The notes: generated from the sequence alone by a model not told the origin. Counted from the first letter of the stretch, positions 26,074-35,426 are shown. The stretch: 64,000 nt of DNA from Oscillospiraceae bacterium (GCA_017545185.1 JAFWQJ010000008.1:1-64000); one strand, 5' to 3'. Numbers and translations are program-made.

Positions 26074-26940
26074 ATGAAAGAAAAACTCGGACTGGTCATG
26101 GAGGGCGGCGCGATGCGCGGACTGTTCACCGCGGGCGTCATCGACGTTTTCATGGAGAACGGGATTCAGACGGACGGCGTGATCGGCGTTTCGGCCGGCG
26201 CGACCTTCGGCTGCAATTATCTGACGAAGCAGAAGGGGAGACCCCTGCGGTACTGCGTCCGGTTTGCAAAGGACCCGCGGTTCTGCAGCGTGCCCTCGCT
26301 GCTGCTGACCGGCGATATGTTCGGCGCGGAGTTCTGCTATCACACGATCCCCGAAACGCTGGACCCGATCGACAATGAGGCGTTCCGCAGCAGCGGCGTA
26401 CCGTTTTATATCGTCTGCACGGATGTCAACACCGGAAAGGCGGTGTATCATCAGTGCAAAGATATGCTCAGCAGAGAGGAGCTCGAATGGGTGCGCGCAG
26501 GCGCTTCCATGCCGCTTTGCTCGCAGATCGTGAAGGCGGGCAGATACGAGATGCTCGACGGCGGCATTGCGGATTCGATCCCGCTGAAATTTTTTGAGTA
26601 CAAGGGCTATGCGCGGAACATTGTGGTGCTGACGCAGCCTGCGGATTACGTCAAGGAGCCCAATTCCATGATGCCGCTGGTGCGGCAGGTCTACCGGAAA
26701 TATCCGAATCTGATCCGGGCAATGGAGCGGCGGCATATCATTTATAACAGGCAGACTGCCTATGCGGCAGAGGCGGAGCAGGCCGGCAGGGCATTTGTGA
26801 TCCGGCCGCCGGAAAAGCTGCCGGTCAGTCACCTGACGCATGACCCCGATCTCATGCGCGAGGTCTACGCGGCCGGCCGTCAGACCGCCATGTCCCGGCT
26901 CCCCGCCCTGCAGGAGTTTATAGGTATCGCTTCGCGATGA
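26074..26940 (+). CDS. Patatin-like phospholipase
   Basis: 288 residues. The oxyanion loop is MEGGAMRGLFTAGV (about residues 8-21), the nucleophile GVSAGA (about 38-43; GxSxG) and the second catalytic residue the Asp of LDGGIADSIP (about 162). It would hydrolyse membrane lipids or acyl esters. ATG 26074 follows CGGAGG; the ATG at 26050 has no ribosome site. The last codons abut a palindromic repeat mosaic, and the extreme C-terminus (FIGIASR) may already be repeat sequence, since GGTATCGCTTCGCGATGATT recurs, reversed, beside upp. Confidence 0.88.
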   Translation: MKEKLGLVMEGGAMRGLFTAGVIDVFMENGIQTDGVIGVSAGATFGCNYLTKQKGRPLRYCVRFAKDPRFCSVPSLLLTGDMFGAEFCYHTIPETLDPIDNEAFRSSGVPFYIVCTDVNTGKAVYHQCKDMLSREELEWVRAGASMPLCSQIVKAGRYEMLDGGIADSIPLKFFEYKGYARNIVVLTQPADYVKEPNSMMPLVRQVYRKYPNLIRAMERRHIIYNRQTAYAAEAEQAGRAFVIRPPEKLPVSHLTHDPDLMREVYAAGRQTAMSRLPALQEFIGIASR

Positions 26941-27425
26941 TTGATAATGTGCTCCGCCAAATGGACACTGTCCCTTTGGAATCCCGTTATAAAGACCGAG
27001 AGGGTGCTGACGCTGCAGTCGGCACCCTTTTCGCATCAAGCTGGCGGTCAGGCGGTAGGCTAACCGTTCGCAGCCTAATAAAAGTTTCGCTCAAGCCTTT
27101 TCAAAGGCTTGCAGAGTCCAGAGACAGCGTCTCTGGTCGCGCTCCGCAGAGCGCGAAACTCCCCAGCGTCAGGCGCACCGCAAGGGGGAATCGAACAAAA
27201 CGCTCCGGGGGAGCGTTTTGGAGAGGGGGGAGCCCTGCGATAGAGGGCTCCCCCAAGCGAATCGAAAAGCGATTCGCAGTGCGCAGAATGCGTCAGGCTG
27301 ACGGAAGTCAGCCGTCAGCTTTCTGCGTGTGCAGGTTTCCAAAGGGCGGCACCCCTTTGAGCGTGCAGAGCCCGCTTACACTTCCCTCCGGAAGCACAAC
27401 TGAACAACAAAAGGACGCCGGCTGA
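26941..27425. repeat. Mosaic of short perfect palindromes
   Basis: About 480 bp without a gene, built from consecutive hairpins: GGGTGC...GCACCC (27012-27028), AAGCCTTTTCAAAGGCTT, CCAGAGACAGCGTCTCTGG, GCGCTCCGCAGAGCGC, AAACGCTCCGGGGGAGCGTTT, GGGAGCCC...GGGCTCCC, GCGAATCGAAAAGCGATTCGC and CTGACGGAAGTCAG. Many modules recur in reverse order at 35427-35990. Confidence 0.8.
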
Positions 27426-27443
27426 ACCGACGTCCTTTTTTCT
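27410..27443. terminator. Terminator of the surface-protein operon
   Basis: AAAGGACGCCGG/CCGACGTCCTTT stem with T-runs on both sides, between the repeat mosaic and the last gene of the leftward operon. Confidence 0.7.
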
Positions 27444-27461
27444 TATCCGGTGATGCCTGAA

Positions 27462-28352
27462 TCAGTGCTTAGCGTGCCGCGCCGTGCGCTTCCGGTTCCG
27501 TAAGCCGCGGAACATCGCGAACAGCAGATAGCAGCAGACTGCCGCTGCAATGCCGCCCAGCGCCGTAAGGATCACGGCATGTGTGCCGCCGTAGAGATAA
27601 CCGGTCACGGCCGAAAAGGTGTGATCCGTCTTGACGGCGAAGCGGTCGAACCAGCGGGTCTGCGTGAGCCAGACCGCAGGGATCAGCAGCAGCACGGATG
27701 CAACCAGAAAGCCCGTGCCCGTCCAGTAGAAGCCGGCCTCCGGCTCCCGGTGATTGGAAAAGAACAGCAGCAGGATAAAAAGGATCACTGCACCGAACGC
27801 CGCTGCCACGGCATAGCCTGCCCACGGAATGAATATCCGCGCCTTGTCCAGCACGCCTGCTTCTTCGAGCATCCCGAAACGGAACACATCGCAGGCAGAG
27901 AGAATCCGCTCCTCCGCGTTGGACTTCGCCGCTTTCACGGCCGCATCGTAGGTGCTGTCCTTCGCGATGCCGTGCTTTCCGGCATACTCCTCAAAAAACG
28001 CGGTGATGCTGTCCTCCAGCGGCTGAAAATCGTGCGCGATCTCCAGCTTTGCGGTATCGCCGCGCAGATAGGCAAACCCGTTGGAAATGCTGCTGCGGAT
28101 CATCGGCTCGAGCTTTTCCGGCGTGATCGCATCCGCGTAGACGGAAGCGGGAATGCCGGTCGTGCTCTCCGCCGCCCTGATCTCATTCTGCAAAGTACGC
28201 TGCACCTTTTCCGCGAGCTGCTGACCGGTCACGATCTGCAGCACCGCATCGGTATTCAGCATCCGGAACCGGACTGCACCGGACAGTGCTGCCAGAATAC
28301 ACGAAAAAATCAGAAGGATCGTGAAAAACACGCCTGAAATATAATGCTTCAC
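27462..28352 (-). CDS. Membrane protein of the sortase operon
   Basis: 296 residues: an N-terminal signal or anchor segment (about 6-26), a ~140-residue extracytoplasmic helical domain (LAEKVQRTLQNEIRAAEST...SITAFFEEYAG), three membrane helices (about 175-200, 210-232, 255-280) and a basic tail RGLRNRKRTARHAKH. No family recognised. It overlaps the sortase gene by 4 bp and is the last gene of the operon, so it probably works with the sortase or its substrates. Confidence 0.75.
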   Translation of the reverse strand: MKHYISGVFFTILLIFSCILAALSGAVRFRMLNTDAVLQIVTGQQLAEKVQRTLQNEIRAAESTTGIPASVYADAITPEKLEPMIRSSISNGFAYLRGDTAKLEIAHDFQPLEDSITAFFEEYAGKHGIAKDSTYDAAVKAAKSNAEERILSACDVFRFGMLEEAGVLDKARIFIPWAGYAVAAAFGAVILFILLLFFSNHREPEAGFYWTGTGFLVASVLLLIPAVWLTQTRWFDRFAVKTDHTFSAVTGYLYGGTHAVILTALGGIAAAVCCYLLFAMFRGLRNRKRTARHAKH

Positions 28353-29053
28353 GATTTCACCTCCGTGTCCTCTGCCGGTTCATAGAACTGCTTGCTGACC
28401 GGTCTGCAGCGCACGCCGATGCGCGTATCGGCGCTGCCGATCACCTGCGGCGCGCAGGTATACAGCGTCAGCACCTCGTCCTCGGTGACGGCAAGATACT
28501 GCTTATCGTTCTTCTCAAAGGTGATGTTCTCCTCGACCTGATAGGTAAAGGCACCGTAATTGGTATGCAGCTGCACGGTATCGCCCGGCTTCAGCTTCGC
28601 GAGATCGGAAAAAAACGTCGTGACATGCGCGTCGATGACGGTGTTGCCCTTTTCACCGATGATCGCGGACTGCGTGGTCTGGCACGCGCCGAGATCGAGC
28701 AGATCGGGATTCACGCCGTAATAGACGCTGACCGTCAGGCCGATCGCCTCGGAGGAAAGCACCGCATACTGCTCGCCGAAGGTCGGATAATTGATCTTGC
28801 CGTCCTCGTAGGTCTTTTTGGCAGGATCCTGCTCCGTCTCGATCTTGTTCTCCTTGATGTGCAGGCCGGCGGTCGTGCCGGTCGTTTTCAGGTTATCCAT
28901 GAACGCAATGTTCAGATATTTCTGGACGCGGTGCACCGGCGCAAGCGAATACGCAAGCACCAGAATGCCGCCGGTCAGCAGAAAGAGCAGCAGCGGCGTC
29001 AGCAGATATGCCGGCAGCGAGCTGCGTTTTTTCGTCTGTTGTTCTTCAGCCAT
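28349..29053 (-). CDS. Sortase
   Basis: 234 residues: N-terminal membrane anchor (about 16-38), then a sortase barrel. The catalytic His is in VIDAHVTTFFSDL (about residue 142), Cys in LTLYTCAP (about 203) and Arg in TRIGVRC (about 214). The TLYTC and R spacing fits class C/D-type enzymes. It would cleave a sorting signal and attach proteins to peptidoglycan or to each other. It overlaps both neighbours and follows two paralogous surface-protein genes, which are its likely substrates although neither has LPXTG. Confidence 0.88.
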   Translation of the reverse strand: MAEEQQTKKRSSLPAYLLTPLLLFLLTGGILVLAYSLAPVHRVQKYLNIAFMDNLKTTGTTAGLHIKENKIETEQDPAKKTYEDGKINYPTFGEQYAVLSSEAIGLTVSVYYGVNPDLLDLGACQTTQSAIIGEKGNTVIDAHVTTFFSDLAKLKPGDTVQLHTNYGAFTYQVEENITFEKNDKQYLAVTEDEVLTLYTCAPQVIGSADTRIGVRCRPVSKQFYEPAEDTEVKS

Positions 29054-29840
29054 CAGTAGCCTCCTGTTTTCTGCTCCGGATGCCGAGCAGGCAAAGTCCG
29101 CCGAATGCGGCCAGCGTCATCAGTCCGCCGCCCAGCACCGGAACGGTCATGTCCCAGCCGGTCGGGTCAGCGGTCATCCCGATCCCGGATGCGTCGAGCA
29201 GCCGCCCATCTCTGTCACGGACGGAAAACCGCATCTCGCCGTCTGAAATGCTGTCCACGGTCACTTGCATACCGAGCTCCTGTGCGGTCTCGGCCATGCC
29301 CGCCGCGATCTCCTGCTGCTGCTCCGGATCGAGCTGACGGATCAGGCTTTTCCGCTCCTCCGGCGACAGCGAAGCGAGGAACTGTGCGCGCTCCTCCTCC
29401 GGCAGGCTGTCAATATAAGCATGCTTTTCCTCTGCGGTCATCTCCGCAAAGGGCTTGTCCGGCCTGACAGACGGCGTATAGGGTTCCGCATCCTGTTCCC
29501 CGGCCTCCTGCTTTTCTCGGTATTTTGCCATGTCCTCCGGCGATACGCCGTATTCCGCCGCGATCACCGACCAGACATATTCAACGCCCTTCTGCCGGAT
29601 CAGCGCAGCCCATTCGGTATAGGTGTGATACTCGTTATTCATGACCATGCCGTTTTCGTCATGCTCGGAGTTCTGAAAATGATTGCGCATATCCTGGATC
29701 ATGCCCGCAGGCATACAGATCTCCTCCATTGCCTGCCAGACATCCTCGGGGGAGCCCTCCGCAAAGACGGGTGCCGTCAGCAGAACAGCGGCAGCCGCAG
29801 CGGCAAGCAGACCCGCTGCAATGCGCTTACCGTACCGCAT
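29046..29840 (-). CDS. Surface protein, paralogue B; putative sortase substrate
   Basis: 264 residues: signal peptide (1-27, ending VFAEG), a helical ectodomain with AEMTAEEKHAYIDSLPEEERAQFLASLSPEERKSLIRQLD, then DPTGWDMTVPVLGG, a membrane helix (about 236-254) and RSRKQ at the end. That C-terminal plan, motif then hydrophobic helix then basic tail, is a cell-wall sorting signal layout without LPXTG. The N-terminus of the mature protein (SPEDVWQAM...MPAGMIQDM...HDENGM) matches paralogue A. It overlaps the sortase start by 8 bp. Confidence 0.8.
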   Translation of the reverse strand: MRYGKRIAAGLLAAAAAAVLLTAPVFAEGSPEDVWQAMEEICMPAGMIQDMRNHFQNSEHDENGMVMNNEYHTYTEWAALIRQKGVEYVWSVIAAEYGVSPEDMAKYREKQEAGEQDAEPYTPSVRPDKPFAEMTAEEKHAYIDSLPEEERAQFLASLSPEERKSLIRQLDPEQQQEIAAGMAETAQELGMQVTVDSISDGEMRFSVRDRDGRLLDASGIGMTADPTGWDMTVPVLGGGLMTLAAFGGLCLLGIRSRKQEATDG

Positions 29841-30645
29841 CGGTACGCTCCTCTCTGCGGGAACGGCGGCCGAGCACGGCCACGCCGCAGCATGAAAGCA
29901 GGATCACGGCACAGGAGCCGAACACCGGAACGGTCATGTTCCAGCCGGTATTGTCCGCCGATGCACTGACCGAGTTCGCGTCGATCAGCTCGCCCTCGCC
30001 GTTGCGCACGGCATAGTTGATGCCGTTTCCGTCGAGCTGATCGACGGAGATATGCATCCCGAACTGCTCGCCGAGATCGACAAAGCTGCCGACGATATCG
30101 GCCTGACTGCCCGTGTCCATCTGCTTGATGACGCTGTTGCGCTCGGATTTGGACATAGACGCGAGAAACGGCGCACGCTGCTCCTCGGGCAGGCTCTTGA
30201 CATAGTCCTGTTTTTCAGTCAGCGTCATATTGACAAAGGGCTTTTCCGGCTCCGGAACATTGACGGCAGGAGTCTGCTGTGCGGACTCACCCGATGAAGC
30301 CGCAGCGTCGTCGTTCTCCTTCATCTGCTGTCGGATCTCCGAGCCGGAGACGCCGAACTGCTCGCCGACCTTGTCCCAGACCGCGTCCTGACACATCTCA
30401 ACGGTTTCCGCCCAGATATCATAGGTCTGATAGGTGCCGTTGATCTCCATGCCGTTCTCGTCATGCGGGGCATTCTGATACTGCGTTTTTGCTTCCTGTA
30501 TCATCGTTTCCGGCATACCGATCCGGCGCATGGCTTCATAAACGTCCTCCACGCTGCCCTCTGCGGCGCAGCGGAAGGACAGTGCGCCTGCCGCGCAGAC
30601 CGCCGCCGTCAGGGCTGCAGAAAGACATTTGCGGATCATCTTCAT
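29827..30645 (-). CDS. Surface protein, paralogue A; putative sortase substrate
   Basis: 272 residues: signal peptide (1-28), SVEDVYEAMRRIGMPETMIQE, HDENGMEINGTYQTYDIW, an acidic linker, MTLTEKQDYVKSLPEEQRAPFLASMSKSERNSVIKQMD, then NTGWNMTVPVFG, a membrane helix and RRSRRE. It shares the TGWxMTVPVxG motif, helix and basic tail with paralogue B. Start ATG 30645 follows AAAGGATG; longer frames upstream reach into the promoter. First gene of a four-gene operon with 4-14 bp overlaps. Confidence 0.8.
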   Translation of the reverse strand: MKMIRKCLSAALTAAVCAAGALSFRCAAEGSVEDVYEAMRRIGMPETMIQEAKTQYQNAPHDENGMEINGTYQTYDIWAETVEMCQDAVWDKVGEQFGVSGSEIRQQMKENDDAAASSGESAQQTPAVNVPEPEKPFVNMTLTEKQDYVKSLPEEQRAPFLASMSKSERNSVIKQMDTGSQADIVGSFVDLGEQFGMHISVDQLDGNGINYAVRNGEGELIDANSVSASADNTGWNMTVPVFGSCAVILLSCCGVAVLGRRSRREERTDAVR

Positions 30646-30723
30646 AAAAAACATCCTTTCGGTCGTTTCAAAGGGCTCCGGCATAAGCCGGAACAATGCT
30701 GTACCTTTCGGGTACTTTTTGCT

Positions 30724-30752
30724 ATTATACCACAATTCCCGCAAAAAAGCAA
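30724..30752 (-). promoter_or_regulatory. Promoter of the surface-protein/sortase operon
   Basis: Minus strand TTGCTT (30747-30752), 17-bp spacer, TATAAT (30724-30729). Confidence 0.75.
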
Positions 30753-30762
30753 GCAGTCGGCG

Positions 30763-30956
30763 GGCAGCGCCCGCTGGCATTTTCCTCCGGAGACGGTCAG
30801 CGGAGCTCCCCCAGTTATCGCAGTACACGCCGCGGGGCGGCTTCTTTTGATTTACTTCTCCCGGCGGGGAGCCCCCGCTGGCATTTTCCTTCGGAGACGG
30901 TCAGCGAAGCTCCCCCAATTATCGCAGTACACGCTGCGGGGTTACTGCTCCCAAGC
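30763..30956 (+). repeat. Two tandem copies of the ~110-bp dispersed element
   Basis: Copies at about 30763-30850 and 30858-30956 share GCCCGCTGGCATTTTCCTCC/TTCGGAGACGGTCAGCG, AGCTCCCCCA, TTATCGCAGTACACGC and a TTACT(G/T)CTCCC end. Further copies lie near 12.8, 21.5 (inverted), 38.4 and 40.9 kb. Confidence 0.8.
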
Positions 30957-31050
30957 GTATAGAGCAAATAACAAATCGGGCGCCGACTCTTTACATCAGC
31001 GCCCGTTTCATTGCACATGACCGGATCGCGGGGCAGTCCCCGCAGTATCC

Positions 31051-33132
31051 TCAGAACATGATCTTCTTCGCGATAAAGCGCAGCAGCATGGTCAGATCGT
31101 CGGAATCCTGTTTGCCGTTTTTATCCACATCCGCGTGCTGAATGCCGGTCTCCGTGACGACCGCATCCTTATCCGCCGTCAGGAATCTTGCAAGCAGCAC
31201 GGCGTCCGAAACGTCGATCTTCTGATCGCAGTTCACATCGCCCGTCGTGACCGAAGGTGCCGGCGCGGTCTGTTCTTCGGAAAGCACCTCAAATTTCCGT
31301 CCGTACTTTTTCGCATAGGCCTCCGCCGTCGAACCCGCATAGCCGCGGATCACACCGTTATAGGTGAAGGTTTCCGGTTCGTTCCCGTTCGTGATCGTTT
31401 CGATGCTGTCCCCGATGATCATCTCCGGATTCAGGATCGTGACCGTCTGCAGCCGGTCGCAGCGTTCCAGCGCACCCGCGCCGAGCTCCGTCACAGACTT
31501 CGGGACCGTGATCTCTGTCAGGTTTTCGCAGTTGCCGAATGCATACTTGCCGATCGTCTCCACACCCTCCGGCAGACTGATCGCTTTCAGATCGAAGCAA
31601 TTGAAAAACGCGCTGTCATGGATCGTTTTCAGCGTCGAGGGAAGTTCGATCTCCTGCGCCTCACCGCACCAGCAGAAGGCGAAATCGCAGAGCGTTTCCA
31701 CGCCCTCCGGCACCGTGATCTTCAGCACAGGATCCTGACCGCCGCTGTGATAAGCCGCATATTCCAGTGCATCGCCGCCGATGACGCGCACGCCGTCCGG
31801 AACGACAATGCTGTCCCTGAACCGGCCGCCGTATCCGAGCAGAACGCCGCCCTCAATGACGAACTGCTCCTGCCCTTTTCTATAGTCCAGCCATTTTGTA
31901 CCGTCAAACGCACGGCTGCCGACATACTGCACGGTATCGGGCAGCGTGACGGCGGTCAGGTTGACGCAGTACGAAAATGCCTCCATGCCGATCGACTCCG
32001 TGCCGGCCGGAAGCTCGATCTGATCGAGCCCGCCGCTGCAGGAGCCGCACTGTGAAAATGCGTATTCCCCGACCGTTTTCAGATTCTTCGGCAGCTTCAG
32101 GCTCTGCAGGCACTGACAGTGCGCAAACGCACGGTCGCGGATCTCGGTCACGCTGTCCGCGATCGTGATGCTTTCCGCGCATGAGCAGTCAGAAAACGCA
32201 TCCTTGCCGATGCCGGTCACGCCGTCCTCGATCACGATCTTTTTGATCTCAGCCAGATGCTTGCCCCACGGCAGCAGCGACAGGCTGACCTCATTCGGGC
32301 CGAACAGTCCGGCGATGCCGTCGAGCTCCGCCTGTTCCTCCGGCGTGATATTCTCCGAATGCTGCCCCTTGACCAGCGTGACATAATGCGGCGGATTGAC
32401 ATAATCGTACATATCGCCCTTGCCGGAGATCGTCAGGGTGCCTTCCTCAAGCTTCCATGTCACGTTTTCTCCGCAGAGCGTCTGCTCGGTTTCGGTCTGC
32501 CCGGTCGGTTCGTCACTGAGTGCAACGAAATCGAACCAGTGCGCACCCGCAAACAGCTCCGTTGTGGAGTTCCGGTAGCCGCAGAATGCGACCCGATTCT
32601 CCGAACCGCTGAGATCGAATGCATCGTCAGCGATCTTCGCTTCCGGATTCATGATCTCGATCGTTTTCAGCTTTGTGCAGCCCGAAACGATCCCGCCGCT
32701 CAGGGATGCGACATTTTTCGGGAACCGCAGCGTGACCAGCTTCCCGCAGTTCCGGAATGCCTGTGCACCGATCTCGGTGACGGTATCCGGCAGCGTGACC
32801 TGCTCCAGCTCCGCGCAGTCCCGGAATGCATTAGCCCCGACGCCCGTCACGCCGGATTTCAGCTCAACGGTACGGATCGCGGTGCCCCACGGTGCCGCTG
32901 TCCCTTCATCATCCGGCTGATCCGGGTCGCCGTACCGGAACATGCTGCCCGTTCCGGAGATGATCAGCTCGCCGCCGTCCGTGACCTCCCATTTCAGATG
33001 ATCGCCGCATTCGCCCTCTCTGATGATATGCGGCTGCACCGCGGCGGCGGGAACGGCCGGAACAAACGGCACCGTCCCCGAAAACGCGAGACAGGCGGCA
33101 CTGATAAAGGCAAGATTCCGAATCACTTTCAT
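31051..33132 (-). CDS. Exported BspA-type LRR protein with dockerin
   Basis: 693 residues. Signal peptide (1-~32), then many LRR_5 repeats of the form LPDTVTEIGAQAFRNCGKL, interrupted at about 215-290 by a second segment beginning CGENVTWKLEEGTLTISGKGDMYDY, like the N-terminal one. A type I dockerin occupies about 630-693 (GDVNCDQKIDVSDAVLLARF...HADVDKNGKQDSDDLTMLLRFIAKKI) with two calcium-loop repeats. The dockerin would plug it into a cohesin-bearing scaffold, and the LRR part probably binds protein or glycan. Monocistronic, with a consensus promoter upstream. Confidence 0.92.
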   Translation of the reverse strand: MKVIRNLAFISAACLAFSGTVPFVPAVPAAAVQPHIIREGECGDHLKWEVTDGGELIISGTGSMFRYGDPDQPDDEGTAAPWGTAIRTVELKSGVTGVGANAFRDCAELEQVTLPDTVTEIGAQAFRNCGKLVTLRFPKNVASLSGGIVSGCTKLKTIEIMNPEAKIADDAFDLSGSENRVAFCGYRNSTTELFAGAHWFDFVALSDEPTGQTETEQTLCGENVTWKLEEGTLTISGKGDMYDYVNPPHYVTLVKGQHSENITPEEQAELDGIAGLFGPNEVSLSLLPWGKHLAEIKKIVIEDGVTGIGKDAFSDCSCAESITIADSVTEIRDRAFAHCQCLQSLKLPKNLKTVGEYAFSQCGSCSGGLDQIELPAGTESIGMEAFSYCVNLTAVTLPDTVQYVGSRAFDGTKWLDYRKGQEQFVIEGGVLLGYGGRFRDSIVVPDGVRVIGGDALEYAAYHSGGQDPVLKITVPEGVETLCDFAFCWCGEAQEIELPSTLKTIHDSAFFNCFDLKAISLPEGVETIGKYAFGNCENLTEITVPKSVTELGAGALERCDRLQTVTILNPEMIIGDSIETITNGNEPETFTYNGVIRGYAGSTAEAYAKKYGRKFEVLSEEQTAPAPSVTTGDVNCDQKIDVSDAVLLARFLTADKDAVVTETGIQHADVDKNGKQDSDDLTMLLRFIAKKIMF

Positions 33133-33227
33133 AGTCGTTCATCCTTTCCGTAAAAAGATATGCGGGATACCGTCCGCCGATCGCGGTGCTGCGGACAGCC
33201 TGCCGGAAAAATAGTCTGCTATGATAA

Positions 33228-33256
33228 ATTATAGCCTTCTTCGCAGCAAATTGCAA
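33228..33256 (-). promoter_or_regulatory. Promoter of the LRR-dockerin gene
   Basis: Minus strand TTGCAA (33251-33256), 17-bp spacer, TATAAT (33228-33233). Confidence 0.7.
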
Positions 33257-33450
33257 GCGTTTTCATAGATTCTTCATAATAATCGGCAGTTCCTACAAGA
33301 AACGCTCCGGCTTCCTGTCATATTTCCTGTGTAACCATTTCCGCTGTTTCGGGTATCAGCACAGGCGCGGTGATTTTTCCCAAAAATTGCGGTATGCTAA
33401 CCGCCCGTTGCCGAATCCGCGGCTTTCACGCAATTCTCATCCGAAAACGC

Positions 33451-33479
33451 TTGACATTTTTGCCTTTTTTCGGTATAAT
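33451..33479 (+). promoter_or_regulatory. Consensus promoter of pckG
   Basis: TTGACA (33451-33456), 17-bp spacer, TATAAT (33474-33479): a perfect match, in line with a highly expressed gene. Confidence 0.9.
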
Positions 33480-33533
33480 GTAAAAGAGGAAAATTCGGTT
33501 TTTCCCGGAGTGAATTTTTAGGAGGTCTGTTTT

Positions 33534-35369
33534 ATGTCTCTGACAAAGAATCCCAATGTCAACCAGTGGGTCGAGGAAATGATCGCACTGTGCAAGCCGG
33601 ACAAAGTCGTCTGGATCGACGGCTCCAAGGAGCAGCTGGATCAGCTGATCGAGGAAGTCACCGCTCTGCCGGACGGCCATCCCGACAAGCTCTATAAGCT
33701 CAATGAGGAGAAGTATCCGGGCTGCCTCTATCACCGCACCCGTCCGAACGACGTCGCGCGCGTGGAGGACAGAACCTTCATCTGCTCCCGCAGAAAGGAA
33801 GATGCAGGTCCGACCAACAACTGGATGGATCCGAAGGAAATGTACGCAAAGCTCACCCCGCTCTATGACGGCGTGATGAAGGGCAGAACCATGTATGTCA
33901 TTCCGTACAGCATGGGCCCGATCGGCTCCCCGCTCGCAAAGGTCGGCGTGGAGGTCACAGATTCGATCTATGTCGTTCTGAACATGAACATCATGACCCG
34001 TATGGGCACCAAGGCGTTTGAGAACCTCGGCGATGTCTCCAACGATTTCGTCCGCGGCCTGCACTCCAAGGCAGACGTCAATCCGGAGAACCGCTACATC
34101 GTGCAGTTCCCGGAGGACAACGCGATCTGGTCGATCAACTCCGCATACGGCGGAAACGTCCTGCTCGGCAAGAAGTGCTTTGCACTGCGCATCGCATCCT
34201 ATCAGGCAAAGAACGAGGGCTGGATGGCTGAGCACATGCTGATCCTCGGCCTGAAGCGTCCGGGCAAGGAGACCAAGTACATCTGCGCAGCATTCCCGTC
34301 TGCATGCGGCAAGACCAACCTTGCGATGCTGATCCCGCCGGAGGGCTACCGCAAAAAGGGCTATGAGGTCTTCACCGTCGGCGATGACATCGCATGGCTG
34401 AAGCCGGGTCCGGACGGCAGACTGTACGCGATCAACCCGGAAAACGGCTTCTTCGGCGTCGCACCGGGCACGAACGAGAAGTCCAACTACAACGCACTGG
34501 CTTCTACCAAGAAGAACGCGATCTTCACGAACGTCGCGCTGGATAACTCCGACAATACCCCGTGGTGGGAGTCCCTGACCAAGGAGCCGCCGGTCGATGC
34601 GACCGAGTGGAAGGGCGAGAAGGTCAACGGTCCGGAGTTCTGCGCACAGCTTGACGCAAACGGCAAGCACCTGACGCTGGCACATCCGAACAGCCGCTTC
34701 ACTGCTCCGGCAGAGAACTGCCCGTGCATCAGCCCTGAGTTCAACAATCCGCAGGGCGTGCCGATCTCCGCGATCATCTTCGGCGGCAGACGCGCATCCA
34801 CCACGCCGCTCGTTTACCAGTCCTTCGACTGGACGCACGGCACCTACATGGGCTCTGCAGTCTCCTCTGAGACGACCGCAGCAGCAACGGGCGCGGTCGG
34901 CGTGCTCCGTCACGATCCGATGGCTATGAAGCCGTTTATCGGTTACAATGTCGGCGATTACTGGGCACACTGGCTCGAGATGGGCAAGGTGCTCGGCGAC
35001 AAGGCTCCGAAGATCTTTAACGTCAACTGGTTCAAGAAGGACGCTGAGGGTCACTTCATGTGGCCGGGCTTCGGCGACAACATGAGAGTCCTTGACTGGA
35101 TCATCAACCGCTGCGAGGGCGCAGTCGATGCTGACGAGACCGCGATCGGCTATCTGCCGAAGCCGGAGGACATCAACATCGAGGGTCTCGAGGGCGAAGT
35201 CGATCTCGACAAGATGAAGGCGCTCGTCGCTGTTGACAAGGATCTCTGGAAGAAGGAAATTGCCGAAATGCGCAGATATTACGATGAGGATATCAAGGCA
35301 AAGGGCGGCAAGATCCCGCAGGCACTCTACGATGTGCTTGACAAGATCGAGGCAAACCTCAACAAATAA
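33534..35369 (+). CDS. pckG: Phosphoenolpyruvate carboxykinase (GTP)
   Basis: 611 residues, the GTP-dependent class. Visible are the P-loop FPSACGKTNLAM (about residue 256-267, with the class-specific Cys), GDDIAWLKPGPDGRLYAINPENGFFGVAPGTN (metal and GTP site), MGPIGSPLAKVGVEVTDS and FGGRRAST. In rumen and gut anaerobes it fixes CO2 onto PEP on the way to succinate. ATG 33534 follows AGGAGG. Codon use is strongly biased to one set (AAG, GAG, CTC/CTG), as expected for an abundant enzyme. Confidence 0.97.
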   Translation: MSLTKNPNVNQWVEEMIALCKPDKVVWIDGSKEQLDQLIEEVTALPDGHPDKLYKLNEEKYPGCLYHRTRPNDVARVEDRTFICSRRKEDAGPTNNWMDPKEMYAKLTPLYDGVMKGRTMYVIPYSMGPIGSPLAKVGVEVTDSIYVVLNMNIMTRMGTKAFENLGDVSNDFVRGLHSKADVNPENRYIVQFPEDNAIWSINSAYGGNVLLGKKCFALRIASYQAKNEGWMAEHMLILGLKRPGKETKYICAAFPSACGKTNLAMLIPPEGYRKKGYEVFTVGDDIAWLKPGPDGRLYAINPENGFFGVAPGTNEKSNYNALASTKKNAIFTNVALDNSDNTPWWESLTKEPPVDATEWKGEKVNGPEFCAQLDANGKHLTLAHPNSRFTAPAENCPCISPEFNNPQGVPISAIIFGGRRASTTPLVYQSFDWTHGTYMGSAVSSETTAAATGAVGVLRHDPMAMKPFIGYNVGDYWAHWLEMGKVLGDKAPKIFNVNWFKKDAEGHFMWPGFGDNMRVLDWIINRCEGAVDADETAIGYLPKPEDINIEGLEGEVDLDKMKALVAVDKDLWKKEIAEMRRYYDEDIKAKGGKIPQALYDVLDKIEANLNK

Positions 35370-35380
35370 TTGAACGGCAC

Positions 35381-35426
35381 AAAGCCCGTATCCGGAATCA
35401 AACCGGATGCGGGCTTTTGTTTTTGT
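35381..35426 (+). terminator. Terminator of pckG
   Basis: 15-bp stem AAAGCCCGTATCCGG/CCGGATGCGGGCTTT with one mismatch, loop AATCAAA, followed by TGTTTTTG. Confidence 0.9.
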
